Origin: an uncultured Candidatus Pelagibacter sp. | Lineage (GTDB): Bacteria; Pseudomonadota; Alphaproteobacteria; Pelagibacterales; Pelagibacteraceae | Direction of reading: 5' to 3' | Assembly: GCA_905618915.1 (NCBI GenBank) | Contig: CAJQTI010000002.1 | Span: forward strand, 1 to 64,000 | DNA: 64,000 nucleotides | In this document: in pieces, positions 39,904 through 50,024 of the stretch | Position numbering within the stretch: the first letter of the stretch is position 1 | Layout: each line of letters starts with the position of its first letter | Program-made: the position numbers and the translations under genes | The notes under the pieces: generated by a model | Told to the model about the DNA's origin: nothing | What the model saw: only the letters and a program-made list of their open reading frames with translations | Databases searched by the model: none

Positions 39904-40881
39904 ATGAGCGCAATACTAAATAGCTATTTTGTAAAAACACATCGATTAGAGATAAGCATAACAATTATAGCAATTATTCTTTTCTTAATTTATTTGATAG
40001 GTGCCCCTCAAGTTTTCACACGATTTCCTATCTATAGAGCTTTTATGCAATCTATGCCATTTTTTGGTATCATAGCAATTTCAGTCACCTTTGTAATAAC
40101 ACTTGGTGAAATCGATTTATCATTTCCCTCAATTGTGGGAATAACTTCACTTACTTTTGGCTCTATATTAACTGTGACCGACGGTAATTTCTTTATCGCT
40201 TTTGCTTTAGCTTCAATGTTAGGGATGTTTGCAGGACTTATTAATGGACTTCTAGTAACTAAAATTGGGATACCCTCGATAGTTGCTACTATTGGAACAT
40301 TGTATTTTTGGAGAGGATTAGTGAATGTTGTTTCTCAAGGAAAAGGTGTTGCAATAGTAGATGTAGCAGATGGCACATGGCATCATGCTTTATTTGTGGA
40401 AAAATTTTTAGATAAAATCCCAGCACAATTTATTTGGTTCATCGTCTTAACTGGTTTAATGCAATGGGTTTACCGATATCATAAGTTTGGTAACCATATT
40501 CACTTTGTTGGTGATAACAAAGCTAGCTCTCAAATGATGGGTATCAACGTTGATAATGTTAAGATAATTGCTTTTGTTCAATTAGGTTTCTTCTCTTCTC
40601 TTGCTGGAATATTTACTATGTATGAAATGCTATATTTTTGGCCAACTCAGGGATCAGGATTAATGCTCACTACATTAGCTGCTGTTTTTGTTGGTGGAAC
40701 ATCAGTATTTGGTGGCAAAGGAACCATATTTGGAACCTTTATAGGGGTGTTAATTATTGGCTCTCTCGAGTCAGGTATAATCGCCTTAGGTTTATCTGGT
40801 TTTTATGTTCAGTTTATAAATGGGATAATGATAACTGGTGCAGTTACAATATATGCATTAATTCAGCGAAAAAAAACTTAG
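39904..40881 (+). CDS. Sugar ABC transporter permease
   Basis: GEIDLSFPSIVGI, GDNKASSQMMGI, VFGGKGTIFGTFIGVLIIGSLESGI. Confidence 0.9.
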   Translation: MSAILNSYFVKTHRLEISITIIAIILFLIYLIGAPQVFTRFPIYRAFMQSMPFFGIIAISVTFVITLGEIDLSFPSIVGITSLTFGSILTVTDGNFFIAFALASMLGMFAGLINGLLVTKIGIPSIVATIGTLYFWRGLVNVVSQGKGVAIVDVADGTWHHALFVEKFLDKIPAQFIWFIVLTGLMQWVYRYHKFGNHIHFVGDNKASSQMMGINVDNVKIIAFVQLGFFSSLAGIFTMYEMLYFWPTQGSGLMLTTLAAVFVGGTSVFGGKGTIFGTFIGVLIIGSLESGIIALGLSGFYVQFINGIMITGAVTIYALIQRKKT

Positions 40882-41024
40882 CTATTGTTTCTGTGTTAAA
40901 GCAAATTATATGGAAGAAAAAAAATATAGATATTAAGATTGGTATAAGTCAAAATTGGATAGAAAAAATATATTGATTGCTTTAGCTTTTTAATTATTAA
41001 CACCAAAAAAAAGGAAAAAATATT

Positions 41025-41774
41025 ATGAATAAATTTGATTTAACTAACAGGGTAGCGATTGTAACTGGTGGAGCCCAAGGTTTTGGTTTAGCTATTACAG
41101 AGAGATTTATTGAAGCTGGAGCAAAGGTTGTGATTTGGGATATCGATGAAGATGCTGCTAAAAAAGCAATAGATAAAGTAAACTCTAAAAACCTAAGTTA
41201 TCAAATTGTCGATGTAAGTAGTTTTGAGATTATTAACAAAAATTTATCTGAAATTGAAAGTAAGCATGGAAAAATTGATATCTTTATAAATAATGCTGGT
41301 ATTGCAGGAATGAATACAACGGTTGCTGAATACCCAATTGAAGAATGGAACAAAGTGATAAATTTAAATTTAAATTCAGTATTTTATTGCTGTAAAGCAG
41401 TTGTGCCATTTATGATTAAAAATGACTATGGAAGAATAGTTAATATTGCATCTATTGCTGGCAAAGAAGGTAACCCAAATGCGAGTGCTTACAGCACATC
41501 TAAAGCAGGAGTTATAGGATTAACTAAATCTTTAGGTAAAGAATTAGCTCTTAAAAATATTGCAGTAAATTGCATAACTCCAGCTGCAGCAAAAACAAGA
41601 ATATTTGACCAAATGACTGAAGAGCATATTAATTACATGCTTTCTAAAATTCCAAGAAATAGATTTGCTAAGGTTGATGAATTAGCATCATTAGTTACAT
41701 GGCTATCAAGCGAAGAAAATTCTTTTTCAACAGCCGCAGTATTTGATCTAAGCGGTGGTAGAGCAACTTACTAA
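41025..41774 (+). CDS. SDR family sugar dehydrogenase-like
   Basis: AIVTGGAQGFGLAITERF, INNAGIAG, YSTSKAGVIGLTKSLGKELA. Confidence 0.9.
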   Translation: MNKFDLTNRVAIVTGGAQGFGLAITERFIEAGAKVVIWDIDEDAAKKAIDKVNSKNLSYQIVDVSSFEIINKNLSEIESKHGKIDIFINNAGIAGMNTTVAEYPIEEWNKVINLNLNSVFYCCKAVVPFMIKNDYGRIVNIASIAGKEGNPNASAYSTSKAGVIGLTKSLGKELALKNIAVNCITPAAAKTRIFDQMTEEHINYMLSKIPRNRFAKVDELASLVTWLSSEENSFSTAAVFDLSGGRATY

Positions 41775-41779
41775 TAATT

Positions 41780-42682
41780 ATGCAAGTAGGTATAGATGTT
41801 GGTGCAACAAAGATAGAGAGTGTTTTACTTGAAAAAGATGGACAAGAAAAACATAGATCTAGAATACCATGCCCAAAAAATTACACTCAAATTATTACTT
41901 CAATAAGAGATATCCATAGACAATTAGAACTAGAATTTAAACAAGAACTTCCAGTTGGTGTTTGTCATCCAGGAGTTCACTCTCCTCAAACAGGATTGGT
42001 TAAAAACGCTCCCAACATAACTTGGTTAGAAAAAAAACCCTTTCAAAATGATTTACGCAAAGCACTTGGGAAAGAAGTGTTTTGTGAAAATGATGCAAAT
42101 TGTTTTGCTTTGTCAGAGGCTATAGATGGATCGGGCAAACATTACAAAATTGTTTATGGTATAATCTTGGGATCTGGAGTTGGAGGTGGTTTAGTGATTG
42201 ATAAAAAAATAGTAAGTGGTCCCAATGGTATTGCAGGAGAATGGGGTCATAATCAAATTGCTTATTTTGCTGCTAAAAAAGAAAATTTTGACTCGAGTAA
42301 TCCAAAAGAAGCTGAGATTGAAAGTTTTTTATCTGGCTTAGGTTTAGCGAAAAGATTTAACAAAATTCATGGAAAAAACTTAAAAACAAATGAAATTTTT
42401 GAACTTAATAGAAAACATGATTTAGATGCAGAAAGATTTATAGATGATTTTAAAGTAAATTTAGCAATGTCACTTTCAAGTATAATAAATATTTTAGATC
42501 CCGATGCTTTTGTTTTTGGAGGAGGAGTTTCAAATGAAATTGATTTTTTACATGAAATAGATTCACTAGTGAGGAAATTTGTTGTTGGCAGAGAATACGA
42601 AGGTGTTTTTTTAAAACCAAGATATGGTGATGCTAGTGGTGTTCGTGGTGCCGCAAGATTGGGAAGAAGCGTGACATATTAA
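41780..42682 (+). CDS. ROK family sugar kinase
   Basis: GIDVGATKIESVLLE, ENDANCFALSEA, ILGSGVGGGLVID, GPNGIAGEWGHN (ROK). Confidence 0.88.
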   Translation: MQVGIDVGATKIESVLLEKDGQEKHRSRIPCPKNYTQIITSIRDIHRQLELEFKQELPVGVCHPGVHSPQTGLVKNAPNITWLEKKPFQNDLRKALGKEVFCENDANCFALSEAIDGSGKHYKIVYGIILGSGVGGGLVIDKKIVSGPNGIAGEWGHNQIAYFAAKKENFDSSNPKEAEIESFLSGLGLAKRFNKIHGKNLKTNEIFELNRKHDLDAERFIDDFKVNLAMSLSSIINILDPDAFVFGGGVSNEIDFLHEIDSLVRKFVVGREYEGVFLKPRYGDASGVRGAARLGRSVTY

Positions 42683-42861
42683 TTATAAATTTCTCATTAT
42701 AATTCAATTTAGAAAATTATAATTCTACTAAAAACAAGAAAAGTAGGGAAAAAATCTTGATAAAAGAATGTCAATTAAAAGTTGTATTTATATTTTTTGT
42801 TATGATCTTTTCTCAAAGTAGTTATATTTATTTTTTTAAATTAAATTAACAGGGAGAGATA

Positions 42862-43767
42862 ATGAAAAAACTTATACTTTCAATTGCAGCCCTAGTATTT
42901 ATTACGAGTTCTGCATTTGCTGAGAGATACATCATGGTAACACATGGTGAAGGAAAAGATCCTTTTTGGCCAGTAGTTCAAAAAGGTGGTGAAGATGCAG
43001 CTCGAGCAATTGGTGCTGATTTTGAATACATCTACACCCCATCTGCTGATATGGCTGATATGGCAAGCGCAATTCAAGCTGCTGCAGCTACTCAACCAGA
43101 TGGTATGGTAGTTTCTTTACCAGACCCAGATGCATTAGGTCCAGCTATTAAAGCTGCTGTTGCTGCTGGTGTTCCAGTAATTACAATGAACTCTGGTTTA
43201 GAGTCTTCTGCTAGCCTAGGTGCTCTTATGCACGTTGGTCAACCTGAATTACTTGCTGGACAAAAAGCTGGTGAAAGAGCAAAAGCTGAAGGTGCTTCTA
43301 AAGCACTTTGTATGATTCAAGAAGCATACAACACAGCTCTTGTAGACAGATGTGAAGGTTACGGTGCAGCAGTTCCTATGCAAATGACTGATACTACATC
43401 TGACCCTGCAACTATTCAAACTAGAGCTACTGCTGCTTTACAAGCTAATAAAGATGTCGATGCAGTCCTTTCAGTAGGACCACACGTATGTGAAGCTGTT
43501 GATAAAGCTTTAGCTGATCTTGGTATGACAGTGCACCACTCTTGCTTTGACTTAAGTCCTGGAGTTATGGACCTAATCGGATCTGGAAGAGTTGCTTTCA
43601 CTATTGATCAACAACAAAGATTACAGGGTTATTTACCAATTATCGTATTACACCTGTACAATAACAGTGCTGGACTTCTTCCAGGAGCTAACATCCCTTC
43701 AGGACCAGGCTTCGTAGATAAGTCTAACGCTTCTTCAGTTGCTGCTCTTGCAGGAATTGACAGATAG
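42862..43767 (+). CDS. Sugar ABC transporter substrate-binding protein
   Basis: Signal peptide; KDPFWPVVQKGGEDAARAIGADFEY; paralogue of 38084 ORF. Confidence 0.92.
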   Translation: MKKLILSIAALVFITSSAFAERYIMVTHGEGKDPFWPVVQKGGEDAARAIGADFEYIYTPSADMADMASAIQAAAATQPDGMVVSLPDPDALGPAIKAAVAAGVPVITMNSGLESSASLGALMHVGQPELLAGQKAGERAKAEGASKALCMIQEAYNTALVDRCEGYGAAVPMQMTDTTSDPATIQTRATAALQANKDVDAVLSVGPHVCEAVDKALADLGMTVHHSCFDLSPGVMDLIGSGRVAFTIDQQQRLQGYLPIIVLHLYNNSAGLLPGANIPSGPGFVDKSNASSVAALAGIDR

Positions 43768-43780
43768 TTAGTTAAAATTT

Positions 43781-43812
43781 AAAGGGCCGATTATTTAATC
43801 GGCCCTTTTTTT
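43781..43812 (+). terminator. Intrinsic terminator between SBP and permease genes
   Basis: AAAGGGCCGATT-ATTT-AATCGGCCCTTT then T-run. Confidence 0.9.
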
Positions 43813-43839
43813 TATTAAATTAACAAAACTTTTTTATAA

Positions 43840-45435
43840 ATGAATACATCAACAACAAACAAACCAAGACAAGAGTCAGACCGACAAGGTGAAAAAAAAT
43901 GGTATTCTGCATTAATGTCTCGTCCAGAGACTGGACCTTTGGGGGTAATGATCTTACTTTTTTGTATGTTGGGATACTTTTCTATTCCAGAAGGAGAATT
44001 TTCTCTTAATCCTTTTTCTGGTGAAGGATTTAACGCTTTAGGTATTAGAAATAATTTTAGGGTAATTGCTCAATTAGGAATCGTAGCACTTGCTGCTGGG
44101 ATGTTAATTATTGCAGGTGAATTCGATCTTTCAGTTGGTTCAATGATCGGTTTTGCCGGTGGTTGTATGGCAATGATACTAAAATGGGGTTTTGCTTTTA
44201 TTATTCCTTACATATCTTTTGAAGGAGGTCTTCATTTTGAGGGGTTAAAATTATTTGAAATTAGAGATGTCTCACCATTATTAGCAATATTAATTACATT
44301 ATGTATGACTCTATCCTTTGGATGGCTACAGGGATTGATAATTGTTAAAAGTGGTATATCTTCTTTCATCGTTACACTAGGTGGACTTTTCTTTTTACGA
44401 GGTATTACAGAAGTATCGTATAGAGCATTTAATAGAGCCCCCGATCAAACTGCTGGATCAACAACTGTTACAGATTTACCAGATATCAAAAATATTATAA
44501 ATGTACCAGGTCATGGAGAAATGGAAAGAGATGCGGCTAAAGCTTTACCAAATGACCAATTATTAGAAATTCTTAGCAACGCGCCAGCAAGCACTGTTGC
44601 AAAATTAACTGAACGACTAACATATATTTATGAAAAAGTTGCAACTTTGAAAACTGAAATAAATTCAACAAAAATGATTGAAACCTTAGAAAAATCTTTA
44701 GTTGGGGCAAAAAAATCTGGCAATGAATCAATGGTAGAAATTTTGACAAAGAAAATTGAAGCTGGAATTGATATTCCTACAGTTACTGCAAAAGCGGTCA
44801 CTGATATTGATATAGCAAAAGCTTACATCGACACCATAGTTACTGCAAGACCAGTAGCCAATTTCTTTGGAGGCGACATTATGGAACCGGTTTTTAATTG
44901 GTTGTATTTTACAGCAGATTGGAACGTAAATAACTTTGGAAACATTTTTGCTAAAGGAATGTATTCTGCTTTAATGATTTGGGGACTTATTGCTTTTATT
45001 TGTTATTTTATTTTGAGCAAAACTCAAGCAGGTAACTGGATTTATTCAACCGGGGGAAATCTTAATGCTGCTAAGGCTAATGGTGTGCCAACGAACAAAG
45101 TTAAGATTGCATTATTTGTGAATACTGCATTCTGCGCAACTATGTTTGCAGCATGTCAGGTTTTTGAAGTTAATACTGCGGATACAGCTAAAGGTAATTT
45201 GAAAGAATTAGAAGCAATTGCTGCTGCGGTTATTGGTGGTGTTGTGCTAACAGGAGGTTTTGGAACAATAGGTGGAATTATCTTAGGCACAATTATTTTT
45301 GGAATAGCAAAAGAAGCTTTCTTTTATATTCCTGGAATTGATGGATCATTCTATAGGGTGTTCCTTGGAGTAGTTCTTGTTACTGCTGCCTTTACAAATG
45401 AGAATATTAGGAAACGAATTATGGGAAATATCTAA
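43840..45435 (+). CDS. Sugar ABC transporter permease with about 120-aa internal insertion
   Basis: GEFDLSVGSMIGFAGG, GNWIYSTGGNLNAAKANGV, GGFGTIGGIILGTIIFGIAKEAFF; 531 aa versus 325 and 337 aa for the other two permeases here. Confidence 0.9.
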   Translation: MNTSTTNKPRQESDRQGEKKWYSALMSRPETGPLGVMILLFCMLGYFSIPEGEFSLNPFSGEGFNALGIRNNFRVIAQLGIVALAAGMLIIAGEFDLSVGSMIGFAGGCMAMILKWGFAFIIPYISFEGGLHFEGLKLFEIRDVSPLLAILITLCMTLSFGWLQGLIIVKSGISSFIVTLGGLFFLRGITEVSYRAFNRAPDQTAGSTTVTDLPDIKNIINVPGHGEMERDAAKALPNDQLLEILSNAPASTVAKLTERLTYIYEKVATLKTEINSTKMIETLEKSLVGAKKSGNESMVEILTKKIEAGIDIPTVTAKAVTDIDIAKAYIDTIVTARPVANFFGGDIMEPVFNWLYFTADWNVNNFGNIFAKGMYSALMIWGLIAFICYFILSKTQAGNWIYSTGGNLNAAKANGVPTNKVKIALFVNTAFCATMFAACQVFEVNTADTAKGNLKELEAIAAAVIGGVVLTGGFGTIGGIILGTIIFGIAKEAFFYIPGIDGSFYRVFLGVVLVTAAFTNENIRKRIMGNI

Positions 45436-46214
45436 TGGATAAAAAACCATTAATTGAAATAAAGAATTTAGTAAAAAAATTTGGATCATTTACTGCTTTA
45501 AATGGCGTTTCATTGGATGTTTATCCAGGTGAAGTTCATGCTCTTTTAGGTGACAATGGAGCTGGAAAGTCAACTTTGATCAAGGTGTTATCTGGGGTTC
45601 ATTCTATGACAAGTGGAGAAATAAAAGTTGATGGAAAAATTGTTAATTTTACTTCACCACGTCAAGCATCTGATGAGGGTATTGGTACAGTTTATCAAGA
45701 TTTAGCACTCAATGCCTTAACTTCAGTTACAAGAAATTTTTTTCTAGGACGTGAAATAAAAAAAGGACCTGGCCCATTTGGTTTATTGCAAATGGATGAG
45801 ATGGATAAAATAACAACAGAAGAAATGTCTAAAATTGGAATTAACATTTCAAACCTCAATCAACCAGTTGGAACAATGTCAGGTGGACAAAGACAAACTT
45901 TGGCTATTGCAAGAGCAATTTACTTTGGTGCAAAGATATTAATATTAGATGAACCTACATCAGCATTAGGTCAAAAGCAGCAAATGGAAGTTTTAAAAAC
46001 AATAAAAAAAGTTCAAAATTATGGAAATATTGCAATTATACTTATTACTCACAACGAAATTCATGCACGCCTTATAGCTGATCGCTTTACTTTTTTAAGC
46101 TTGGGAGAAGTAATTGGCTCAGGATTGTCTTCAGAGCTTGGCAGTGAGGAAGTAAAAAGATTGATGGCAGGTGGTGCAAAAATTGGTGATCTTGCTAAAG
46201 AATTAGAATTATAA
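45435..46214 (+). CDS. Sugar ABC transporter ATP-binding protein
   Basis: [51 protein letters not shown]. Confidence 0.93.
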   Translation: MDKKPLIEIKNLVKKFGSFTALNGVSLDVYPGEVHALLGDNGAGKSTLIKVLSGVHSMTSGEIKVDGKIVNFTSPRQASDEGIGTVYQDLALNALTSVTRNFFLGREIKKGPGPFGLLQMDEMDKITTEEMSKIGINISNLNQPVGTMSGGQRQTLAIARAIYFGAKILILDEPTSALGQKQQMEVLKTIKKVQNYGNIAIILITHNEIHARLIADRFTFLSLGEVIGSGLSSELGSEEVKRLMAGGAKIGDLAKELEL

Positions 46215-46259
46215 TTTTTTTTTATTTTTTTTTTTATTTTTTTCATTTAAGATTTATCC

Positions 46260-47108
46260 ATGCAGAAATTCTCGAGAGATAGTTTTAATGTTAATGAAGC
46301 AATAAACGAATTAATGCATGAATCTGGAGTTATAGTTATTGAAAATGCCTATAATTTAAATGATATCAAAGAAGCAAGAGAAATTGTTAATCATTTTGCA
46401 GATACAGAAGAGCAAAAAGAAACCCACTTTAATGCCGAGGCTGAAGCATCTAAGCAAATTAAGCTTCAACAAAGGATATGGAATTTATTTGGCAAGGGAG
46501 ATATTTTCAGTAAATTAATTTCAGATGACATTATTTTTAGCTTAATTTCTAAACTTTTAGGCTCAGAATTTTTTTGTGGTTCTTACTGTGGAAGTAGATT
46601 GCTCCCAGGGTCCCTAGGGCAGGAACTGCATATAGATTATCCATATTGGGATTTTTATAATAGTGAGACTTTTCCTATGGGTCTTAATAGTTCATTTGCA
46701 CAAAACTGTCAGGCCACTATACCCCTGGATATTTGTTCAGAAGCATCAGGGGCAACAACCTACATACCAAGATCACAAAAAAAATTACACTATCCAAATG
46801 AAAATGATGACTTTTCAAATAAACAACAAATGATTGCTAATCCTGGAGATTTAGTTTTTTTTAATGGTAATTGCTGGCATGGAGCTTCGCCTAATAAATC
46901 AAATCACCAAAGAGCAGCATTACTGATAGAGTTTCTCCCTAAATATATAAAACCAGTTGAAGATTTAGTGACTTATCTATCCAAAGATTTTAAAAATAAT
47001 TCAAATCCAAAAGTTCGACAACTTTTAGGATTAAATTATGAATATCCAAAGATTATGGATACGAGCAAAAAAACAAATAATATTGGTTTAGGTTACAAAG
47101 CTAAATAA
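46260..47108 (+). CDS. Phytanoyl-CoA dioxygenase family protein
   Basis: LHIDYPYWDF (HxD), GDLVFFNGNCWHGASPNKSNHQRAALLIEF. Confidence 0.78.
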   Translation: MQKFSRDSFNVNEAINELMHESGVIVIENAYNLNDIKEAREIVNHFADTEEQKETHFNAEAEASKQIKLQQRIWNLFGKGDIFSKLISDDIIFSLISKLLGSEFFCGSYCGSRLLPGSLGQELHIDYPYWDFYNSETFPMGLNSSFAQNCQATIPLDICSEASGATTYIPRSQKKLHYPNENDDFSNKQQMIANPGDLVFFNGNCWHGASPNKSNHQRAALLIEFLPKYIKPVEDLVTYLSKDFKNNSNPKVRQLLGLNYEYPKIMDTSKKTNNIGLGYKAK

Positions 47109-47235
47109 AATCTATATTATTAAGTTATATGCTCTATAAATATTAAATATAATAAAAACAGTATGAAAAAAATTAGTCCAATATTAAATACAAATAATGC
47201 TGAGAAGAATTTATAACTAGTGGAGGCTTAGGAAA

Positions 47236-47997
47236 ATGAAAGTAAAATATTATGATTTAAAAAATAAAAGAGTATTTGTAACAGGCGGAGGATCAGGAAT
47301 TGGAGCTTCAATTGTTGAACATTTTTGTGAACAAGGAAGTGAAGTTTATTTCGTAGATATCGATTTAAAAGAGACAAAAAAACTTTTAAACAAAATTAAG
47401 AGAAAAAAATTTAGAACACCAACTTTCATTGAATGTAATTTGTTGGATATTAATAAATTAGAGAAAATAATTAAAGACGTAATTGTTAAAAAAGGTCCTA
47501 TTCATGCTTTAGTTAACAATGCTGCTAATGATGACAGACATACTACAGAACAAGTGGATGAAAAATATTGGGATAATAGAATGGCAATTAATTTAAAACA
47601 TTACTTTTTTGCTGCAAAAGCAGTAATTCATTCTATGAAAAAAATAAAGTCAGGTTCTATTATTAATTTAAGTTCAGTTTCGTGGGTTATGGGTGAAGGT
47701 GATAAAGTTGTTTATGAAACAGCAAAATCAGCCGCTGTTGGTTTAACACGATCTTTTGCTCAAGAATATGGAAAATATAACATTAGAACAAATACTGTCA
47801 TACCGGGATGTATTGCGACTGAAAGACAAATTAAACTTTGGTATACCCCTAAATATAAGAAGTTTATTTGGGATAAACAAGCTTTAAAAAGAACGATATT
47901 TCCAAATGATGTTGCTCAAATGGTCATGTTTTTAGCCTCCGATCAATCTACGGGGTGCACAAAACAAATCTTTACAGTTGACGGTGGATTAACTTGA
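47236..47997 (+). CDS. SDR dehydrogenase, D-xylose 1-dehydrogenase-like
   Basis: VFVTGGGSGIGASIVEHF, VYETAKSAAVGLTRSFAQE, PGCIATERQIKLWYTP pattern recalled from Caulobacter NAD xylose dehydrogenase. Confidence 0.8.
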   Translation: MKVKYYDLKNKRVFVTGGGSGIGASIVEHFCEQGSEVYFVDIDLKETKKLLNKIKRKKFRTPTFIECNLLDINKLEKIIKDVIVKKGPIHALVNNAANDDRHTTEQVDEKYWDNRMAINLKHYFFAAKAVIHSMKKIKSGSIINLSSVSWVMGEGDKVVYETAKSAAVGLTRSFAQEYGKYNIRTNTVIPGCIATERQIKLWYTPKYKKFIWDKQALKRTIFPNDVAQMVMFLASDQSTGCTKQIFTVDGGLT

Positions 47998-48002
47998 TCT
48001 AG

Positions 48003-48971
48003 GTGAAAGTTGAAAGTTCAATAATCCAAAATAAATATCTTAGAGTTCAAACTCTTAACTATGGAGCTAGTCTCTATGAAGTTTTTCATAAGAACAAGAA
48101 AATAAATTTAATTTTAGATTTAGGTTCTAAAAAAAATTATCGTTTTAAGCACGCAAGTGTTGGGTCAACTTGTGGAAGATATGCCGGTAGAATTTCTAAT
48201 TCAAAATTTCAAATTTCAAAAGAGCAATATATTTTAAGCTCAAACGAAGGAAAAAACACTCTTCATGGAGGAAAAACTGGTTTTTCAAAACTCCCATGGG
48301 AAAAAATAAAACAAACGAAAGATAAAATTGTTTATCAGCTTTATTCACCTGATAATGATCAAGGTTTTCCAGGAAATTTAATTGTTAATTGTACTTATCA
48401 AGTAAAAAATAAATTTTTGCATATTAAGTATGAATATAGATCTGACAAAAAAACTCATGTAAATTTAACTAATCATAGCTATTGGAACTTAGAGAAAAAC
48501 AAAAAGAATATGATTTATAATCATGACTTAAAATTAAATTCAAATAAGTATCTTCAAGTAAATAAAAATTTAATACCAACAGGTAACTTTAAGAGTGTAA
48601 AAAAATCTATATTTGATTTTTTAAAATTTCAAAATATTGGAAAAAAATTAAGTTTTTTTAAAAATAAAAAAATAGAAACAAAACACAAAGGTTTTGACAC
48701 CACATATATCATAAAAAAAAATTCTAGAAATTTTATTGGATCTTTAAAAAATAATAAAAGTAAAATCCAAGTTGATTTTTTTTCAAATTTACCAGCAGTT
48801 CAACTTTATTCAGCTCAAAATTTAAATTATAAAAAAAAACTATTTCCTTATCAGGGGATTTGTTTAGAAACGCAATATTTTCCTGATGCACCTAATAAAA
48901 AAAATTTTCCAAGCACTTTAATTAAAGCAAATAAAAGATATACATGCTTAACAAAAATTATGATTAATTAA
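48003..48971 (+). CDS. Aldose 1-epimerase (GalM family)
   Basis: GTG start; CGRYAGRISNSKF, NTLHGGKTGFSKLPWE, NLTNHSYWNL, GICLETQYFPDAPN. Confidence 0.92.
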   Translation: MKVESSIIQNKYLRVQTLNYGASLYEVFHKNKKINLILDLGSKKNYRFKHASVGSTCGRYAGRISNSKFQISKEQYILSSNEGKNTLHGGKTGFSKLPWEKIKQTKDKIVYQLYSPDNDQGFPGNLIVNCTYQVKNKFLHIKYEYRSDKKTHVNLTNHSYWNLEKNKKNMIYNHDLKLNSNKYLQVNKNLIPTGNFKSVKKSIFDFLKFQNIGKKLSFFKNKKIETKHKGFDTTYIIKKNSRNFIGSLKNNKSKIQVDFFSNLPAVQLYSAQNLNYKKKLFPYQGICLETQYFPDAPNKKNFPSTLIKANKRYTCLTKIMIN

Positions 48972-48973
48972 CT

Positions 48974-50011
48974 ATGAATAAGAAAATCAATATCTCTATT
49001 GTAGGAACTGGACTAATGGGATTACAGCATATAAAGGCAATTTCAAAATCAAAAAAAGTTAATCTTCATTCAATAGTAGATATTAGCAATAACTCTAAAA
49101 GTTTATCAAAAAAATATAAAATTCCATTGTACTCAAACGTAAATGAACTTTTAAACTCAAAAAACTTAGATGCAGTGATTGTTGCTACACCAAATCAATT
49201 GCATGAAAAGCATACAATTAGTTTTCTTAAAAATAAAATTCCAGTTTTATTGGAAAAACCTATTTCTGATAATATTAATTCAGCTAAAAAAATTATTAGT
49301 AGTGCCAATAAAAATAGGACACCGTTATTGATAGGGTATCACAGAAGACATAACCCAATAGTATCAAAGGTAAAAGAGCTTATTGACAAAGGTAAATTAG
49401 GAAACATAGTTTCAGCAAATGTGTTGTGTTGGCTTTATAAGCATAAAGCATACTACAATGAAAAATGGAGGATAAGTAAAGGAGGAGGTCCTTTAGGAAT
49501 AAATCTTGTCCATGACCTTGATATGATTTGTTATTTACTTGGTTCAATTAAATATGTTCAAGCCTTTACGTCTAATTCTGTTCGTAAATTTAAGGTGGAA
49601 GATACAGCAACCATTAACTTAGTTTTAAAATCTGGAGCACTATGCACACTAAATATCTCAGATACCATTGTAGCACCATGGAGCTACGAGTTAACAGCAG
49701 GAGAAAATCCAGCATATCCTAAAACTAACCAATCAGCTTATTTTATAGGTGGAACCAAGGGTTCTCTTCAATTTCCAAATTTAAATTCATGGTATTATAA
49801 ATCTGAAAGAAGTTGGTGGAAAAATATTTTTGATAAAAAATACAATATTAAATCAGACGGTAACACTTTAGTAAATCAAATTGATCATTTTTGTGATGTG
49901 GTATCTAAAAAAATTAAACCAAAAGTTAATGGTAATGACGGTCTTAACTCATTAAAAATTTTTGATGCAATATTAAAGAGTGTTAAGACAGGTAAAAAAA
50001 TTAAAGTTTAA
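48974..50011 (+). CDS. Gfo/Idh/MocA family oxidoreductase
   Basis: ISIVGTGLMGLQHIKAI, VLLEKPISDN, GYHRRHNP, GPLGINLVHDLDMICYLLG. Confidence 0.9.
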   Translation: MNKKINISIVGTGLMGLQHIKAISKSKKVNLHSIVDISNNSKSLSKKYKIPLYSNVNELLNSKNLDAVIVATPNQLHEKHTISFLKNKIPVLLEKPISDNINSAKKIISSANKNRTPLLIGYHRRHNPIVSKVKELIDKGKLGNIVSANVLCWLYKHKAYYNEKWRISKGGGPLGINLVHDLDMICYLLGSIKYVQAFTSNSVRKFKVEDTATINLVLKSGALCTLNISDTIVAPWSYELTAGENPAYPKTNQSAYFIGGTKGSLQFPNLNSWYYKSERSWWKNIFDKKYNIKSDGNTLVNQIDHFCDVVSKKIKPKVNGNDGLNSLKIFDAILKSVKTGKKIKV

Positions 50012-50024
50012 AGTACAATGGTAT

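Noticed and set aside
40638-40976. ORF 40638..40976 (+)
   Set aside because: Alternative frame of the ABC permease running past its stop; translation is Cys/Trp/Asn-rich and implausible.
47109-47235. 17-codon ORF (MKKISPILNTNNAEKNL) from about 47163
   Set aside because: Too short and AT-rich to distinguish from chance.
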